Origin: Channa striata
Taxonomy: Eukaryota; Chordata; Actinopteri; Anabantiformes; Channidae
NCBI GenBank assembly: GCA_033026295.1
Contig: CM065170.1
Location: forward strand, 20,532,040 to 20,596,039
Length of the DNA: 64,000 nt
Direction of reading: 5' to 3'
In this document: positions 35,146 through 46,380 of the stretch, piece after piece
Layout of the letters: each line of letters begins with the position of its first letter
Position numbering within the stretch: the first letter of the stretch is position 1
The notes under the pieces: generated by a model
Told to the model about the DNA's origin: nothing
What the model saw: only the letters and a program-made list of their open reading frames with translations
The model's database searches: none
Made by a program: the position numbers and the translations under genes

Positions 35146-35479
35146 AATGCAAAAGTCCTATATAAGTACAGAATATGCTTTTTTAAAGTGATAAATTTGT
35201 GTTTATTTATTTTCATCGAGACAAGTGAAAAAGGCAAATGAACCTAGTGCATGGAAAAAAAAAATCTCTGATTAGAACAAAAAAGGGTAATGGTTCCTTA
35301 ACCATGATAACACTCCTCTGCAAAGAGCCAAAATTGCCAGCGTCCTTTCTGGGATCAAACGTTTGGGTGGCCCCATTTTAAAGTTCTTTACAGACACATA
35401 ATGGTTATTCAGCAGCGATATCTCTGATATTTGCAAAATCTTATCATTACATGTTAATGATAAATCATCCGCACACACA
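35146..35479. other. Short unique stretch
   Basis: Nothing recognised between two L2 pieces. Confidence 0.4.
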
Positions 35480-36045
35480 AAAGTTAGTTATGGAGTGTTT
35501 AGGCTCCGTGTTTAGGCTAATACTTCCTCTGTATATGTTTCCTCTAGCAACATTAATAGCAAAAACAATACAACAATAAATTTCCATTGCTACGCTGATG
35601 ACACCCAGTTATATGTACCTATTAAACCAGATTAAATAAAATCAATTATTTAAACTACAAACATGCCTAAAAGAAATAAGACCTGGATGTACTGCAATTT
35701 CTTTATTTTAAACTCAGATTAAATGATGTAAATCTGGCCCCAAGTACTACTGCAAGCAATCTCTGAATCATTTTTGACCAGGATTTTTCATTTATCTCGC
35801 ACATAAAACTAATCCCTAGACCATCCTTCTTCCAACTTCCACAAATTTATACGTCACCACTGTATAATATAAACTTTGTGTCTTAATTAATTTTGCTTTT
35901 CCCTCTCAGTCTCCCTCTGTCTTTCCCTGTCTTCAGATGTCCCCAGCTTTGGAGCTGTGTGTATTCCAGTGTGCAGCTACTGGTCCTACCAACCTGCCCA
36001 AAGTTTAGTTGTTGCTTTTGCTGCTCTTTTCTTTTCTTGTTTCAT
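35480..36045 (+). mobile_element. L2-clade LINE, degenerate fragment
   Basis: Begins at AAAGTTAGTTATGGAG, matching about 52690 in the best copy, and continues over motif C (CTACGCTGATGACACCC) and on to about 35850. It then jumps into the 3' UTR (ACGTCACCACTGTATAAT onward) and stops near 36040 within the TTGTTGCTTTTGCTGC block. Two internal deletions and many substitutions make it older than the copy at 50130. Confidence 0.8.
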
Positions 36046-36449
36046 GGTTGAGTAAATTTGAAAATGGAGCATCACAAAATGGCCAGATGGTTCACAAATA
36101 GTTAATTAATGATAATGGCTACATTTTCTTTCTACATTTTTTTTTTAAATAGCCACTTCTCTGACCTTAGAATTAAATAATGAAACTGACACATACCCTA
36201 CCTATTCTCTTTGTAGTTTCATGTGCTTTTGCATTTTCAAATGGGTTGCCTCAATAAAAGCTACATCAGTTTCGATTATTTCCAAGTATGTTAGCACCCA
36301 CTTCCTTTTAACTGGTCTCAGCTGATTCTCTCAGAGTTATTTTCAGAGTGGCAGGATGTAGAAGACGTTCCCTCTCCCAGATTTGTAATCCAAAAGTTGT
36401 TACACCAACTGTGATTTTCTAGTTTGGCAACTTTGTCTACCATAAAGTG
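36046..36449. other. Unique DNA, no gene recognised
   Basis: Nothing recognised between the L2 fragment and the solo LTR. Confidence 0.4.
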
Positions 36450-36455
36450 GTTTTC

Positions 36456-37030
36456 TGTCACGGTCTCTGGCCTGAGCTCCCAGTTTTTATCCTTATTTGG
36501 TCATTTCCTGTCTCTGCTTCCCTCAGATTTTTTGCTGATCTTTCTGTGAAGCTGCTTTCAAGCCATTTTTTTACCTGAACTGTTTGATTACCCAGTACTA
36601 CCCTGACCTGTCTCTGGACCTCCCTGTCTGTCTGAACCCCGGCTCCATAAGTTGTGTGGTTCCTCACCTGCTCGTCTTCTGACCTGGATTTTTGGATTTC
36701 AGACTTGGTTTGATTGTTTTTTCTCTGTGTGTTAGATTATTGGGACCTGACCCTGCTTGCTCTTTCTGCCCTGCTTATCTAGAAATTGGATTTGATGTTT
36801 TTTGATGAACTGTGATCAAGGACTTTCCCTACCCCGCTCTGCTATAGTCTGCATCCTGCTTTCCACAGTTCCACAGTTCCACAGTTTCTGCAGTGCCTGG
36901 TCTGGTTCCTTCCATTTCCATTAGCCTTAAGTCTGCTCTGGTAGTATCAATAAAGTTTTTCTAACCAGTTCTGTGTTGTCTGGCCATTGGTTTTTGAATC
37001 CACCAGTTCATTCTAGTTCCATCGTTGACA
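36456..37030 (+). repeat. Solo LTR of an LTR retrotransposon with target-site duplication
   Basis: A 575-bp unit begins TGTCACGG and ends CGTTGACA, giving perfect TGTCA/TGACA inverted ends. It is flanked by GTTTTC on both sides (36450-36455 and 37031-37036). A polyadenylation-type AATAAA lies near 36949, about 80 bp before the 3' end, as expected of an LTR. A short TTCCACAG unit is repeated in tandem near 36870-36890. No internal retroelement coding region lies beside it, so it is a solo LTR left by recombination. The superfamily was not determined. Confidence 0.75.
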
Positions 37031-37292
37031 GTTTTCTGTAGCTTCAGGACACGGAAATCCAGGTTTGCTAGTTTTTCACCATCCTAGTTTTCCTCTGCGT
37101 CGCCAATGTGGGAACTCCCACGGTCTATCAGTGGTTTTAATCCTGAAATTGTCTGATTTCAGCTGTTTTGTGGTCAATCTTTTCAGATTACCATGTTTTA
37201 TCTCCTATAGTTTAAGCGAGTCCACCTCCAAGATGAGCTGGTCTCCTGCCACATCTTTTTGGTATCACACTTAGAGATGCCTTTCTCTCATC

Positions 37293-37940
37293 GAGACTTT
37301 ATGGAGTTCCACAAGGCTCTGTGTTAGGACCAATACTCTTTACTCTATATATGTCTCCCCTTAGCAACATTATTAGAAAACACTCTTTGATAAAGCTTAT
37401 AGTTAGTTATAGTCATGCTGCTATAGGCTTAGACTGCTGGGGGACTCTGCACTGAGCCACTTTCCTCTTCTCTTCACTCTCTTCTCTCACCCCACATTTA
37501 TAATGTCACCACTGTATGACACTAACTCTGTGTCTTCTTTGTCCCATAGTCGTCTTTCTCCCTCTCTGTCTCCCTCTCTCTGTCTCTGTCCTTAGGTGTC
37601 CCTGGATTTGGCGCTGTGTTTCCTCCAGTGCGCAGCTACTGGTCCTACTAACCTGCCCAATGTTTTGTTGTTGCTTTTGTTGCTCTGTTCTTTTCTCTCT
37701 CCACTTTCCACTCACCCCAACCGGTCAAGGCAGATGGCCGCCCACCCTGAGCCTGGTTCTGCTGGAGGTTTCTTCCGTTAAAAAAAGTTTTTCCTCTTCA
37801 ATGTTGCCTATGGCTTGCTCAAGGGGGATTTGGGTTTTCTCTAAATGTTTGCATATTCTTGACTTTATTATGTAAAGTGCCTTGAGATGACCTTGTTGTA
37901 AATTGGCGCTATATAAATAAAGTTGAATTGAATTGACTTG
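37293..37940 (+). mobile_element. L2-clade LINE, 3' fragment
   Basis: Starts at motif B (GGAGTTCCACAAGGCTCTGT) and jumps at about 37387 from the sequence after motif B to the 3' UTR (TTGATAAAGCTTATAG), deleting motif C and the C-terminal part. It is then collinear with 53620-54165 of the best copy, ending in the GGCGCTATATAAATAAAG terminus and TTGAATTGAATT repeats. Confidence 0.9.
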
Positions 37941-39595
37941 GATTTATTGATGGCTAAATTGAATCACTTATTTCTAGGTGTCATATCCATGTCCTGATGT
38001 TCCAAAAAACTAAGAGTGAGATTGGGTGTTGATAATAGGCTTAAATTGAGTCTAGTTTGAGGAGCTCCAGGGCCCACATCTACCTAACTCAGCTGTATCA
38101 CGTGATCCCCAATGTTGAGTATACAGCAGCAAAAATTATGTGTTTTATAATTTAATACTTGTGTATTATATCAACAGTCCCTGATTTAACAGAGAGGCTG
38201 TGCATAATTTCAGCAGCAAAGTGACTTGACTTGATTACGTATTTATTTCACTGCACACAGTGACAGAATCTGTGTGCATTTAGGTAATTAACTTTTCTAA
38301 ACAGGATAAGAAAACTCACACTTACAGATTCCATGTTTTGAGGTTTAAAACCTCTGAATTAATTTAGCTATAGGGATTTTTATTAAAGTTTAGAAATCCA
38401 ATTTTGTTTTCTGCCTTTTTAAAAAGTACTTGCTAATGTATTAAAAATTGTCTACAAAATACATAATATATTATTTACAATACTGAAAAAGAATCCCCTT
38501 CTGGCATTTATAGCTTTTACAAGAATGGAATGGTGGTGAGTTAAAAGGGACTTTGAATTTTCATCACCCTAACATAATCAGTTCATCTTTAAATGCTGAT
38601 AGTTGCTTGTGTCAGTTTTAAAGGGAATTTGCTAACTTGTATTCACAAGAATAGGACAAATTTGAGGTTACTTTGTAATTACTTTATCCTTCAGAAGAAA
38701 AAGACGTTTGAGCAAATTTAAAGAAATTACTTGAGGAAATTTCTCGATTATATTGTTTTCACAAAAAGGACATAAAGTTAGAGTGACCTTGACATTTGAC
38801 CCCCGAAATTGAATTCATTTATCGAGTGTAATTTAAATAATTAAATTGAAAATTTTAATTTCATCAGGGTGTGCCTATTGTAATGAAAAAGATAGGAAAA
38901 ATGTGATGCGAGTTTGACCTCTGAACCCAAGTAGTTCTCAAACAAACAGCATTCCACCATTTGGTAGTGCAACTGATAGCAAATAGTCTAGTCAAAGGGT
39001 TCGTCTGGTAGAACACCATACTTACAGTACAGCATGGAGATGGTAGCATCTTGTTGGTGGAATGTTTCTCTTCAGCGGGGACTGGAGCAGTTAGAAATCA
39101 GATAAAATGGGAAATCGATGGGAAACCTTCCTCAAGGTAAATCCTTGAGGAAAATATGCATCCCCCTGCCAGGAAGTTAAAGAAACTTTCTTTAAACCCT
39201 ATTGAGACTGCAGTCCACTAACAGGGATCAATCAGATCTCAGTTTAGAGGTCAACTTGGAGGTTATGACTGTGTTGAAGAACAGCATTCTTGTATAAGTG
39301 TTGTTGTTATCCAGATGTGTGAGGACAGAGTGCAGTGCTGTGGACACTACCTCCTAAATTGGTAGAGGTCCAGTGTGGGTGGTTGGCTGTCTTTCAGGTG
39401 TGCCAGGAACAGTCAATCAGAGCACCATAACTTCTGTGGAGGTGAGTGTGAGGCACTGGTTGTCTGCGGAGAGAGTGGTCTTTAGTGTTGTCTCTTAGAT
39501 CACATAAAAAAAACGTTCTAGCCTTGTTGGTGTGGTATGCTGATGTACAGGTATTCTATCACATGCTCAAGGTCCACAGTACAGTATAAGTTGTA
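37941..39595. other. Unique AT-rich DNA, no gene recognised
   Basis: No domain, exon or repeat family was recognised. The composition is typical of intergenic or intronic background. Confidence 0.45.
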
Positions 39596-39599
39596 CTAA

Positions 39600-40100
39600 G
39601 GGTAGTGGTGGGCATATAAATTAAATATCGACAATATTTATACCAACACTGGTGTTGATATTTATTGATGCCTGTGTAATGATTTTGATACTGTAGTTTC
39701 AGTTTCTTTCCTGTATGTAGTGCTGCGATTTCTTCAAAGAGGCGACCTTTTCAAGTACCGCTCCTCTCACAGCGTGGAGGAGGAACACTTTGCTCTTCCT
39801 CCCCCTGCTTGTGTTTTGATGTAACACTGTCATGTGACTCAGCGGAGCCAGGAAAACAAGCAAGCAAGCAGGCTCAGCGAGGCAGACAGTCAGAAGCACA
39901 GAGACGGAGCATGGAAGAAATGAAAATAACAAATATTCTATTTACCTAGTAACTTTACCCATATTCTGTCCTGGGTTATAACTAATTAATAATCCAAAGA
40001 AAAGATCACAGAAACACCTAAACGCCATGAAAATCCATTCAGATTTAGTGATTTGATGATGCGTGGTATCGGATCGATCCCTAATCTTGGAGTATCGCAC
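39600..40100. mobile_element. hAT-like non-autonomous element, probable
   Basis: Starts with TAGTGGTGGGCATATAAA and ends near GGTATCGGATCGATCCC. These ends resemble those of fish hAT elements. The interior holds no transposase. CAAGCAAGCAAGC at about 39857 is a short tandem repeat. No target duplication was confirmed. Confidence 0.4.
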
Positions 40101-40189
40101 ACCACTTGGTCTTTTATGGATACCAGAAATTCTGTTAATTCAGCACAGTCTTTTCATACTGTTGCCTAAGCATCAAAAAGTCCTGCTTT

Positions 40190-40735
40190 GCCCAGTCCCT
40201 TCTTTGTTACATGCGAATCCTTAAGGTACCCATTCATGTTGGTGATCAACTCTCTGCGTGTGTTTCAATGGAAACCCTCACGCTTCAAAATGTGATACTT
40301 TAAACATTGCAATATAAAGTGAAAACATTTTTTAACTGTTTTCTTTATGTTTAACTTTTTTCTTATTCGGTCTTAATCTGTTTTCCTAATCTGATGTTAT
40401 AACAAGAAACAGGACATTTCCACAGGAGACTCTAGTGCAAGACATTGTGCACTTTAATGATGATAGTAACACAATACAACAAGTGGTTACTATAGTAAGT
40501 AACCTGACACCCTGACACAGACACGTGCATTTAAAATTGTTCTCCTGGCGTCAAATTGTGACACTCCAGGAGCATTCATACCACATGCTGTTGATCTCAT
40601 AGGGTCAAATAGTTGCGCTTCTGGACCGTCCCATAGTTACCTGTGCTGTTAATATGATACAACATAGGATGTAAAAACAGCACAATTTGGGACCTTAAGT
40701 GTGAATATCTGACACTGTGGGAGAGATAAATCTAT
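40190..40735. mobile_element. Unnamed dispersed family B, copy 2
   Basis: Aligns in order with 24970-25490: CCCAGTCCCTTCTTTG.TTACAT, CAATGGAAACCC, ATATAAAGTGAAAA, GACTCTAGTGCAAGAC, GGTTACTATAGTAAG and CACTGTGGGA. It has blocks not present in the first copy (TTGTGACACTCCAGGAGC), which may be indels. No coding capacity. The class is unknown. Confidence 0.5.
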
Positions 40736-40739
40736 TACA

Positions 40740-41190
40740 TAGGATTTACCTCTGGATTCTCACTACTTTAGCACCTTGTTGACTGGTGGAGTAGTGACTC
40801 TCCAGTGAATTCTTTGACTTGATAAAAAGTAGTAGTCAAAGACTGTAAAATCATAAGATTACAAATCACATATAATAATGGAGTGTGCCTCTAATTTTAA
40901 TTATCATTATCATTCATCACTCAGAAACAAGCATCACCAGCTCTGTGTCCTGGTTATCAGAAATGCTTCAGCAGCATAACCATTTTCACTGAAAAGCACT
41001 GATTGTGATCCATTAAAGCATAAAGGCATGGTGCACTTGACATCTCTTGAGGCATTGTATGTAATCAGCATTGTGTTACAGAGAAGGATGTTTTGTCACC
41101 ATTTGTGCATTGTTAGCCACGTGGCGCTAACAAGCTGCAAGTCTTCAGAGATCAAAATGAAAGGCTGCAGTAATTTTTTTTTTTTGCAAC
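40740..41190. other. Unique DNA upstream of the candidate exon
   Basis: Ends in a run of T residues and GCAACAG, which fits a splice acceptor. No other coding signal was seen. Confidence 0.4.
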
Positions 41191-41192
41191 AG

Positions 41193-41339
41193 GATGAGAT
41201 GGAGGTCATTGCTCAGAGTGGCCTCTGTAGTGCTGCTCAGAGCGTGTTGTGTCCTAGTGGTCTCTACGACAGAACCGGGGGACTGCTGATTAAAGACAAC
41301 AAGAAAGGACCAGCAGTCAAACTGTCAGCACGGTCGTAA
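41193..41339 (+). CDS. Candidate 3'-terminal coding exon of an unrecognised host gene
   Basis: A strong acceptor-like site (13 T residues, then GCAACAG ending at 41192) is followed by an open frame in phase 0 to the TAA at 41337-41339. The 48 residues start DEMEVIAQSG and end PAVKLSARS. They are mixed in charge and not low-complexity. Base composition is less AT-biased than the flanks, continuing into GC-richer sequence to about 41450 that could be 3' UTR. No domain is recognised and I cannot name the gene. No matching donor-side exon is visible in the window. A pseudo-exon or chance frame is possible. Confidence 0.35.
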   Translation, partial: DEMEVIAQSGLCSAAQSVLCPSGLYDRTGGLLIKDNKKGPAVKLSARS

Positions 41340-41757
41340 AACAACCACTGCAGAGCAGAGGACCCCAGTCACACACTGACAGCTCTCTCTGGTTCTCTCC
41401 CCTCGAGGAGAGCTGAAGGAGGGCGGCAGACTCGGCGAACTGCTTTGTTGTTGCTACTGACATGCTACATTTTTAAAGTTTACATTTATTTTTATTCATG
41501 GTCAAAAAGCTCCGCACTTGTCACATCACAATCCTGAAAACAAACCAAGTGCCTTCTTTCTCATAATTTCATTTCTTTTGTCTTCTTCTACAAAGGTCAG
41601 TAATGGAGTGATAGTACTGCTCTGCATAGAAACTTGTACTGAAAGTTGCATAGAGCTGTTATTAGCAGTAAAAAGGATGTTCTGTCACCACTATTTGTCT
41701 TTTTTGGCGTGAATTTTAATTTAGTTTCATATTTATTCAAAGTTTCTTGTTTGCTAA
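41340..41757. other. Possible 3' UTR, then unique DNA
   Basis: The first 110 bases are GC-richer and continue from the candidate exon. No AATAAA is found before 41757, which weakens a 3' UTR reading. A GGATGTT.TGTCACCA block near 41676 resembles one near 41087, a weak local duplication. Confidence 0.35.
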
Positions 41758-43070
41758 TGTAGCGAACTCGTATATTTGGGTGATTTGATATTAATATAAA
41801 ACATTAATTTCCTCGAATTTAGGGGCACCAGATTCGTTGAGCCGAATCACGCTATGAATTATTATATTACCTGAACCGTTGATGGTCCAAAGTGACAAAT
41901 AGAATTAAGTAACAACAATTTAACCCAAAGATCAGTCTCTTGTTATGAGTTCTTTTCGTTTCAGTGACTTCTGTCTGCTTAACTGAAGAAAGACAAACAC
42001 AGAACCAGTTCCTTTAATTATTTATTAACCTACACCTACTGAGAATATTGAAGTATGGGTACGTATATGGATATATGGAATAAATGGAATAGACAACAAA
42101 ACATGAAACAACCAATTCTAAGTAAACAGATAAATTGTGCAGGTATGCGTGTGATGAATTTGGGCTAGAGGAAAGGATTCGAGTCACTATTTACCTCTAG
42201 TAACGGAAATTATATTTTAGAAACTCTACAAAGAAACTTCATAAAGGCTCCAATGGTTTATTGGCTTTACGGACTCCAGCCTTTTTCATAGAATAGAGAG
42301 AGATATTTGTACTTGGCCTGGGAGCCGCTGGAGGTTGTTCTGCCAGGTTAGCCGTCAATCGGTACCGGTTCTTTTGTAGAGCAGGACGGACCGTCTCGGG
42401 TCTGTTAACGGGCGAGCTATCAGAGCGAGGATCCGCTGTGGCTGCAAAGATTTCTCCGGCCCACTGGAGCGTTCACCTGGTCAGATGGCAAGCTCCAGTA
42501 ACGTGGTCTGGTTCGGCTGGTGGCTGAGCCAACTTGCAGAGGCGCTGGTTGTCCGGTCCGGAATGGAGCCGAAATGTTGAATTGAAATAATTCAACAAAA
42601 CTGGTTGATAAAAATAGGGCTATTCAATAAAAATCTCGGGCTCGGTCTGGACTAACTTTGACGGGTTTTCTAGTTACAAAAAAATGGAAGTTTGGTTTGG
42701 AGTTCCAATCGTCACAACAACTACTACAAAAATAGGCAGCAAAGACGTGCGCGCTTTAAAAATGATTCGAAAAGTTACAAACGAGAGAATTGACGACAAA
42801 AAGTAATTTTAACAACTTCAGCTTTCTTAACTGAGGCACATTTCTTCTTGAGGATGGAGCTCGAAGTGGAACTCTTCAGGAACTCCTCTCCTCGAACTTC
42901 TTGGAACTTCTTGGAACTTCTAACAAAGGAATTTTAACTTTATTTTATATTGTTGGGGCGTCGCCCAGACTATGAGGTGTTGCTGCTAAATTTAAATTTC
43001 CCGCGGAGGGGAGAGCTAGTCCCTCCTCCTAGATCAAATGAAATTTTTGTTCGGTTGAATCACACGAAGT
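41758..43070 (-). repeat. CpG-rich insertion, possible LTR-element DNA
   Basis: Starts at TGTAGCGAACTCG and runs to about 43070. It is much richer in CpG than the surroundings, especially 42340-42560. The minus strand has an AATAAA near 42261-42266 and another AATAAA-like site near 42935. No open frame of useful length is present. I infer a young insertion, probably derived from an LTR retroelement and possibly retroviral-like, but the matching end and a target duplication were not found. A CpG-island type regulatory region of the host is the alternative. Confidence 0.35.
42898..42916. promoter_or_regulatory. Tandem STAT-type (GAS) motifs
   Basis: Two copies of TTCTTGGAA (42898-42906 and 42908-42916) are spaced by 10 bp, one helical turn. 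This fits the STAT consensus TTCNNNGAA and is palindromic in its core. It lies within the CpG-rich insertion. Function is inferred from motif only; the repeats could also be a short tandem duplication. Confidence 0.45.
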
Positions 43071-43074
43071 CAAA

Positions 43075-44170
43075 TATAGATTTCTCTTTTCATCAAGCCC
43101 AAAATCTCATACTCTAAAATAAAGCAACTTCTTACAATTGTTATACTGTGGAGGTTATAGGTTTGTACAGGTTTGTAATATTCAATGTGGCATTTCAACA
43201 TACATGTGAGAGTCCTGATTTAGACAAATAGACGGAATCCAATGATTATTACATGGAAAGTTAGCTTTGTCTAATACCTATTAATACACAGTCAGAACAC
43301 ACAACAACAATTAGAAATTCATTCACGCAGTATCTGGACATCGCAGATTAATATAACAGGATAATGCTTACATTTACATAACTAAGGTGTGCATGAACAT
43401 GTAACATGTATGTGTAATATACAGAATTAACAGAAGAATATGACATTGCGTTTTAACTTTCAGACAACAAATTAATGCAGTTTTGTTTCTTTCTATAGAC
43501 AAATATCTTCGGGATGCATTTATAATTTCCACCCAAGGGTGGCAATGTTGTGCCGTGTTACTCTTTCACGTCATTCTGAATTAAAATGTTTATTTTATAA
43601 CTCCGTCATTTCTCGTTGTAGAAAGGACAGTATCATGTCAGATTGTTCCAAATTTGCTTCTGAACACATTGTTGTGAGTTTTATGAAGCTTGATAGCTCA
43701 TTTGTCCCTGTATTGGGGTTTGAGTTTAAACAAAGTCTTTCTGTCTAAGTAGTTTTACACCTCAAGTTTTATGGTTGTTTTGCAAATTCCGTTCCAGTGA
43801 GCTGGTACCATCTTGATAAGAACGTCATTTGCAAGTGAGTTAGGAGACAGTCTAGGGTCTGGTAGATGAAAAGACTCATGGCAATATTTATGCTAATGGC
43901 ATGAGTGTCAATTCGGGGCTTTAAGCCAGATGTGGTTTGTTTCTTTTACTCAGTTCTTTTTGGTGTTATCTGGTCCTGGGGAGGATAGAGCTGGATTGTT
44001 TTATAAAGAAAGTTTATTGCCGGGTCAGTCTACCTCCCCCTTGCTTTCCACGTGGGGGTTGGATTCCAAACTCCTGTTGTTCCAGGTTTAGGTTTGATAA
44101 CACAGAAATGGATGCTACACTAACATTAGTGAAAAGATTCATGACAACGCTGAATTGTTCCACATGCAAA
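43075..44170. other. Unique DNA, no gene recognised
   Basis: Frames at 43539-43748 and 43937-44254 are open but show no domain. No repeat family was recognised. Confidence 0.4.
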
Positions 44171-44189
44171 ATGGGCAACTGCCCTGTTC

Positions 44190-44370
44190 CCCCCCCAAAA
44201 AATAAGAACCTTTATTTTTGTCACATATACATTTGCACATACATGTTACAGTGAAATTTACTCTTGCATATTTAACCCATCCCTCTTGAGTGAGCAGGGG
44301 GCTGCCATCCTTTGGCACCCAGGGGGCTGGTGCTGGGTGTCTTGCTCAGGGCGCACCTGGTGGGGAGGCT
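44190..44370 (-). repeat. Fish dispersed repeat with S2-type tail
   Basis: On the minus strand it runs from the complement of GGGTGTCTTGCTCAGG through the complement of GGGGCTGCCATCC to that of ACAGTGAAATTTACTC. This is the tail of the SINE at 16942. A run of nine C near 44190 precedes it. Non-coding. Confidence 0.6.
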
Positions 44371-44443
44371 GGGCATTGCAGGTAGGCTGGGGATTTCCCG
44401 GGATTTGTTCCTGCATTGTCTGTTTTGCCCTCCTGTTGTTTGT

Positions 44444-45575
44444 GAGTGATTGTTCAATGTGAACTAATCTTTCATATGAAGGGAGCAATGCATCCTCTCA
44501 ATGAGCGATTTGTTCATTTTCGTGTAGTACCTTCTCTCGCCACATGGCAGCAGCTGCATAAGCTCAGTCAGCAGGACAGGAAACAGAATGATTTGTTCAC
44601 AACTCACTGAGCTGTGCATCCATCCTCAGGAAGGTTCTTCAGAAGCCTGTATGGTTCCTCGAAGATCCATACAGGCTTAAAGAACCGTTTTTGTTTGCCA
44701 GTGGTGTTTCAGCTAACACAAATGGTTCTTTGAAAAATTAAAGGTTCTTTATTCTTAACTATTTCAGTAATTTGATGGTGGACAATCAAATAAATATTCA
44801 TTCATTATAATGAATAACCCTACTGTTCAATACTTAATCCAGATATCTGAATCTGAAATTTAATATTAAAATTAAAAATACTGCCAACAACACTTGCACA
44901 CTGTGAAACACCTTTACTGTTATTATGGTGACACCTGTTTGCAATGCAATGCTGCTGGAAGTTTGATCTTTATAGTGGAGATGGAAAATGAATTATTTTG
45001 ACTGACTCAGATCTTTAACTCTCGAACTGTAAATTTAACGAACCATTTTGAGTCATTTCGTTCATTTTACAGCAAGTGGCGCTGTAGCCCAATTGTGGGC
45101 GTTGTAAAAAGGGCAGTCGTTCTCAAACACTATATACTGAAGACAACACGGTTCGCTTTAGCTGACAAATTATAATACACAGAAAGCCACGAGCAATTCA
45201 AACCATGTGAAAACCTAGGAAAGCAAATACACACCAAAATAAAGTGACTTGTGTCCTGAGTCCTCCCTGTCATTGTTAATAAGCGTGACAGTGAATTGGT
45301 GGCTGTCACGTGACACAGGAACGAAAGAATGATCCGTAACGATCCGTATGAATGACGAAAAAAAATGAGGACCTGAGGACGGATGCACAGCTGAGTGAGT
45401 TGTGAAAGAATCATTCTGTTTCCAGTCCTGCTGACTGAGCTTATTCATCTGCTGCCACGTGGCGAGAGAAGGTACTGCAGGAAAATGAGCAAATTGCTCA
45501 CTGAGAGGACGCATTGCTCCCTTCATATGAAAGATTAGTTCTTAATTGAACAAATCACTCATGAACGACACATCA
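44444..45575. mobile_element. Palindromic hAT-like non-autonomous element
   Basis: Arms of about 190 bp lie inverted: 44444-44630 and 45372-45560. Shared blocks include CTAATCTTTCATATGAAGGG, ACCTTCTCTCGCCAC and AAGCTCAGTCAGCAGGAC. The right outer end has the complement of TAGTGATGTGTCGTTCATGA, a terminus recalled from fish hAT elements. The left outer end lacks it. The interior of about 740 bp has no transposase. Long inverted arms without coding DNA suggest a foldback-type derivative moved by a hAT enzyme elsewhere. Confidence 0.7.
44633..44686. repeat. Hairpin inside the palindromic element
   Basis: A 12-bp perfect stem (44643-44654 with 44667-44678, arm AAGCCTGTATGG) is extended by an outer 7-bp pair GGTTCTT/AAGAACC. 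The loop is 12 nt. It could be a secondary small insertion. Confidence 0.7.
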
Positions 45576-46380
45576 CTACTTTACAGCTTTCTCCTCTATG
45601 TCAATGCATCAGACTGTGCCAGAAGTTGTTCCTTTGAATTTAACACAAAATCTCAAACCTCCAAACCCAACCACACACATTTTAAATTCATAATTCAAGG
45701 TGGTACAAATAACTGAATACACTTGCTCTAGTTAACTTCAAATTTGCAGAGTTTCTACTTCAGTTTTCCCAAGGTTGGCTTTAAGGCTGGTTTGTGCTTT
45801 ACAGATAAAAGATAAAACTCCTCGTAAAAAAGAATTTCTGTACTGTGGTGTTGCTACTTTTACTTACTTTTTCTTACCACTAATTCATTCTGTTTATGTC
45901 CAGAGAGACAGACAGAGGATGAGAGGGGGTAGGGACGGACATATGTGACACCCTTCCTGGGACAGCTACCCAAGTTGCGCGTGCAGGGAAAATAAAAGAC
46001 GAGCACTTGCGAGGACCTTTGAGAACTTTCTCCCTGAAAAAAATTCTTGGTGACAATGATGTTCTCAGTTGATGTCTTCAGCTCTGAATTTTGGGAGCCT
46101 TAGGTATGGTAACGTATTTTCACGCGAAGATTTTACGTTTTAAGATACGGTAATGTTGTTTGTTAATGTTAAATGTAACTGTACGTTTGCTAAGCTATCT
46201 ACATTATGTGGTAACTTTAAGCTAACGTTACCTAAAAATAAGGCTAAGTTTTGTTGGTGCTAATGTTGTATTTTGTTGTACATACTCTTATATGTACAAT
46301 CTAGATGAAAACAAAACTCTTTAGGTTTTCCAGTCTGGCTTCAAATCTCTTCACAGCTGAGAGTTGCTGAGAGTTATTGA
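45576..46380. other. Unique DNA, no gene recognised
   Basis: Nothing recognised. Confidence 0.4.

Noticed and set aside
42894..42922. Heat-shock element array
   Set aside because: GAA and TTC units are spaced by one or three bases rather than the two needed for heat-shock elements; the spacing fits STAT motifs.
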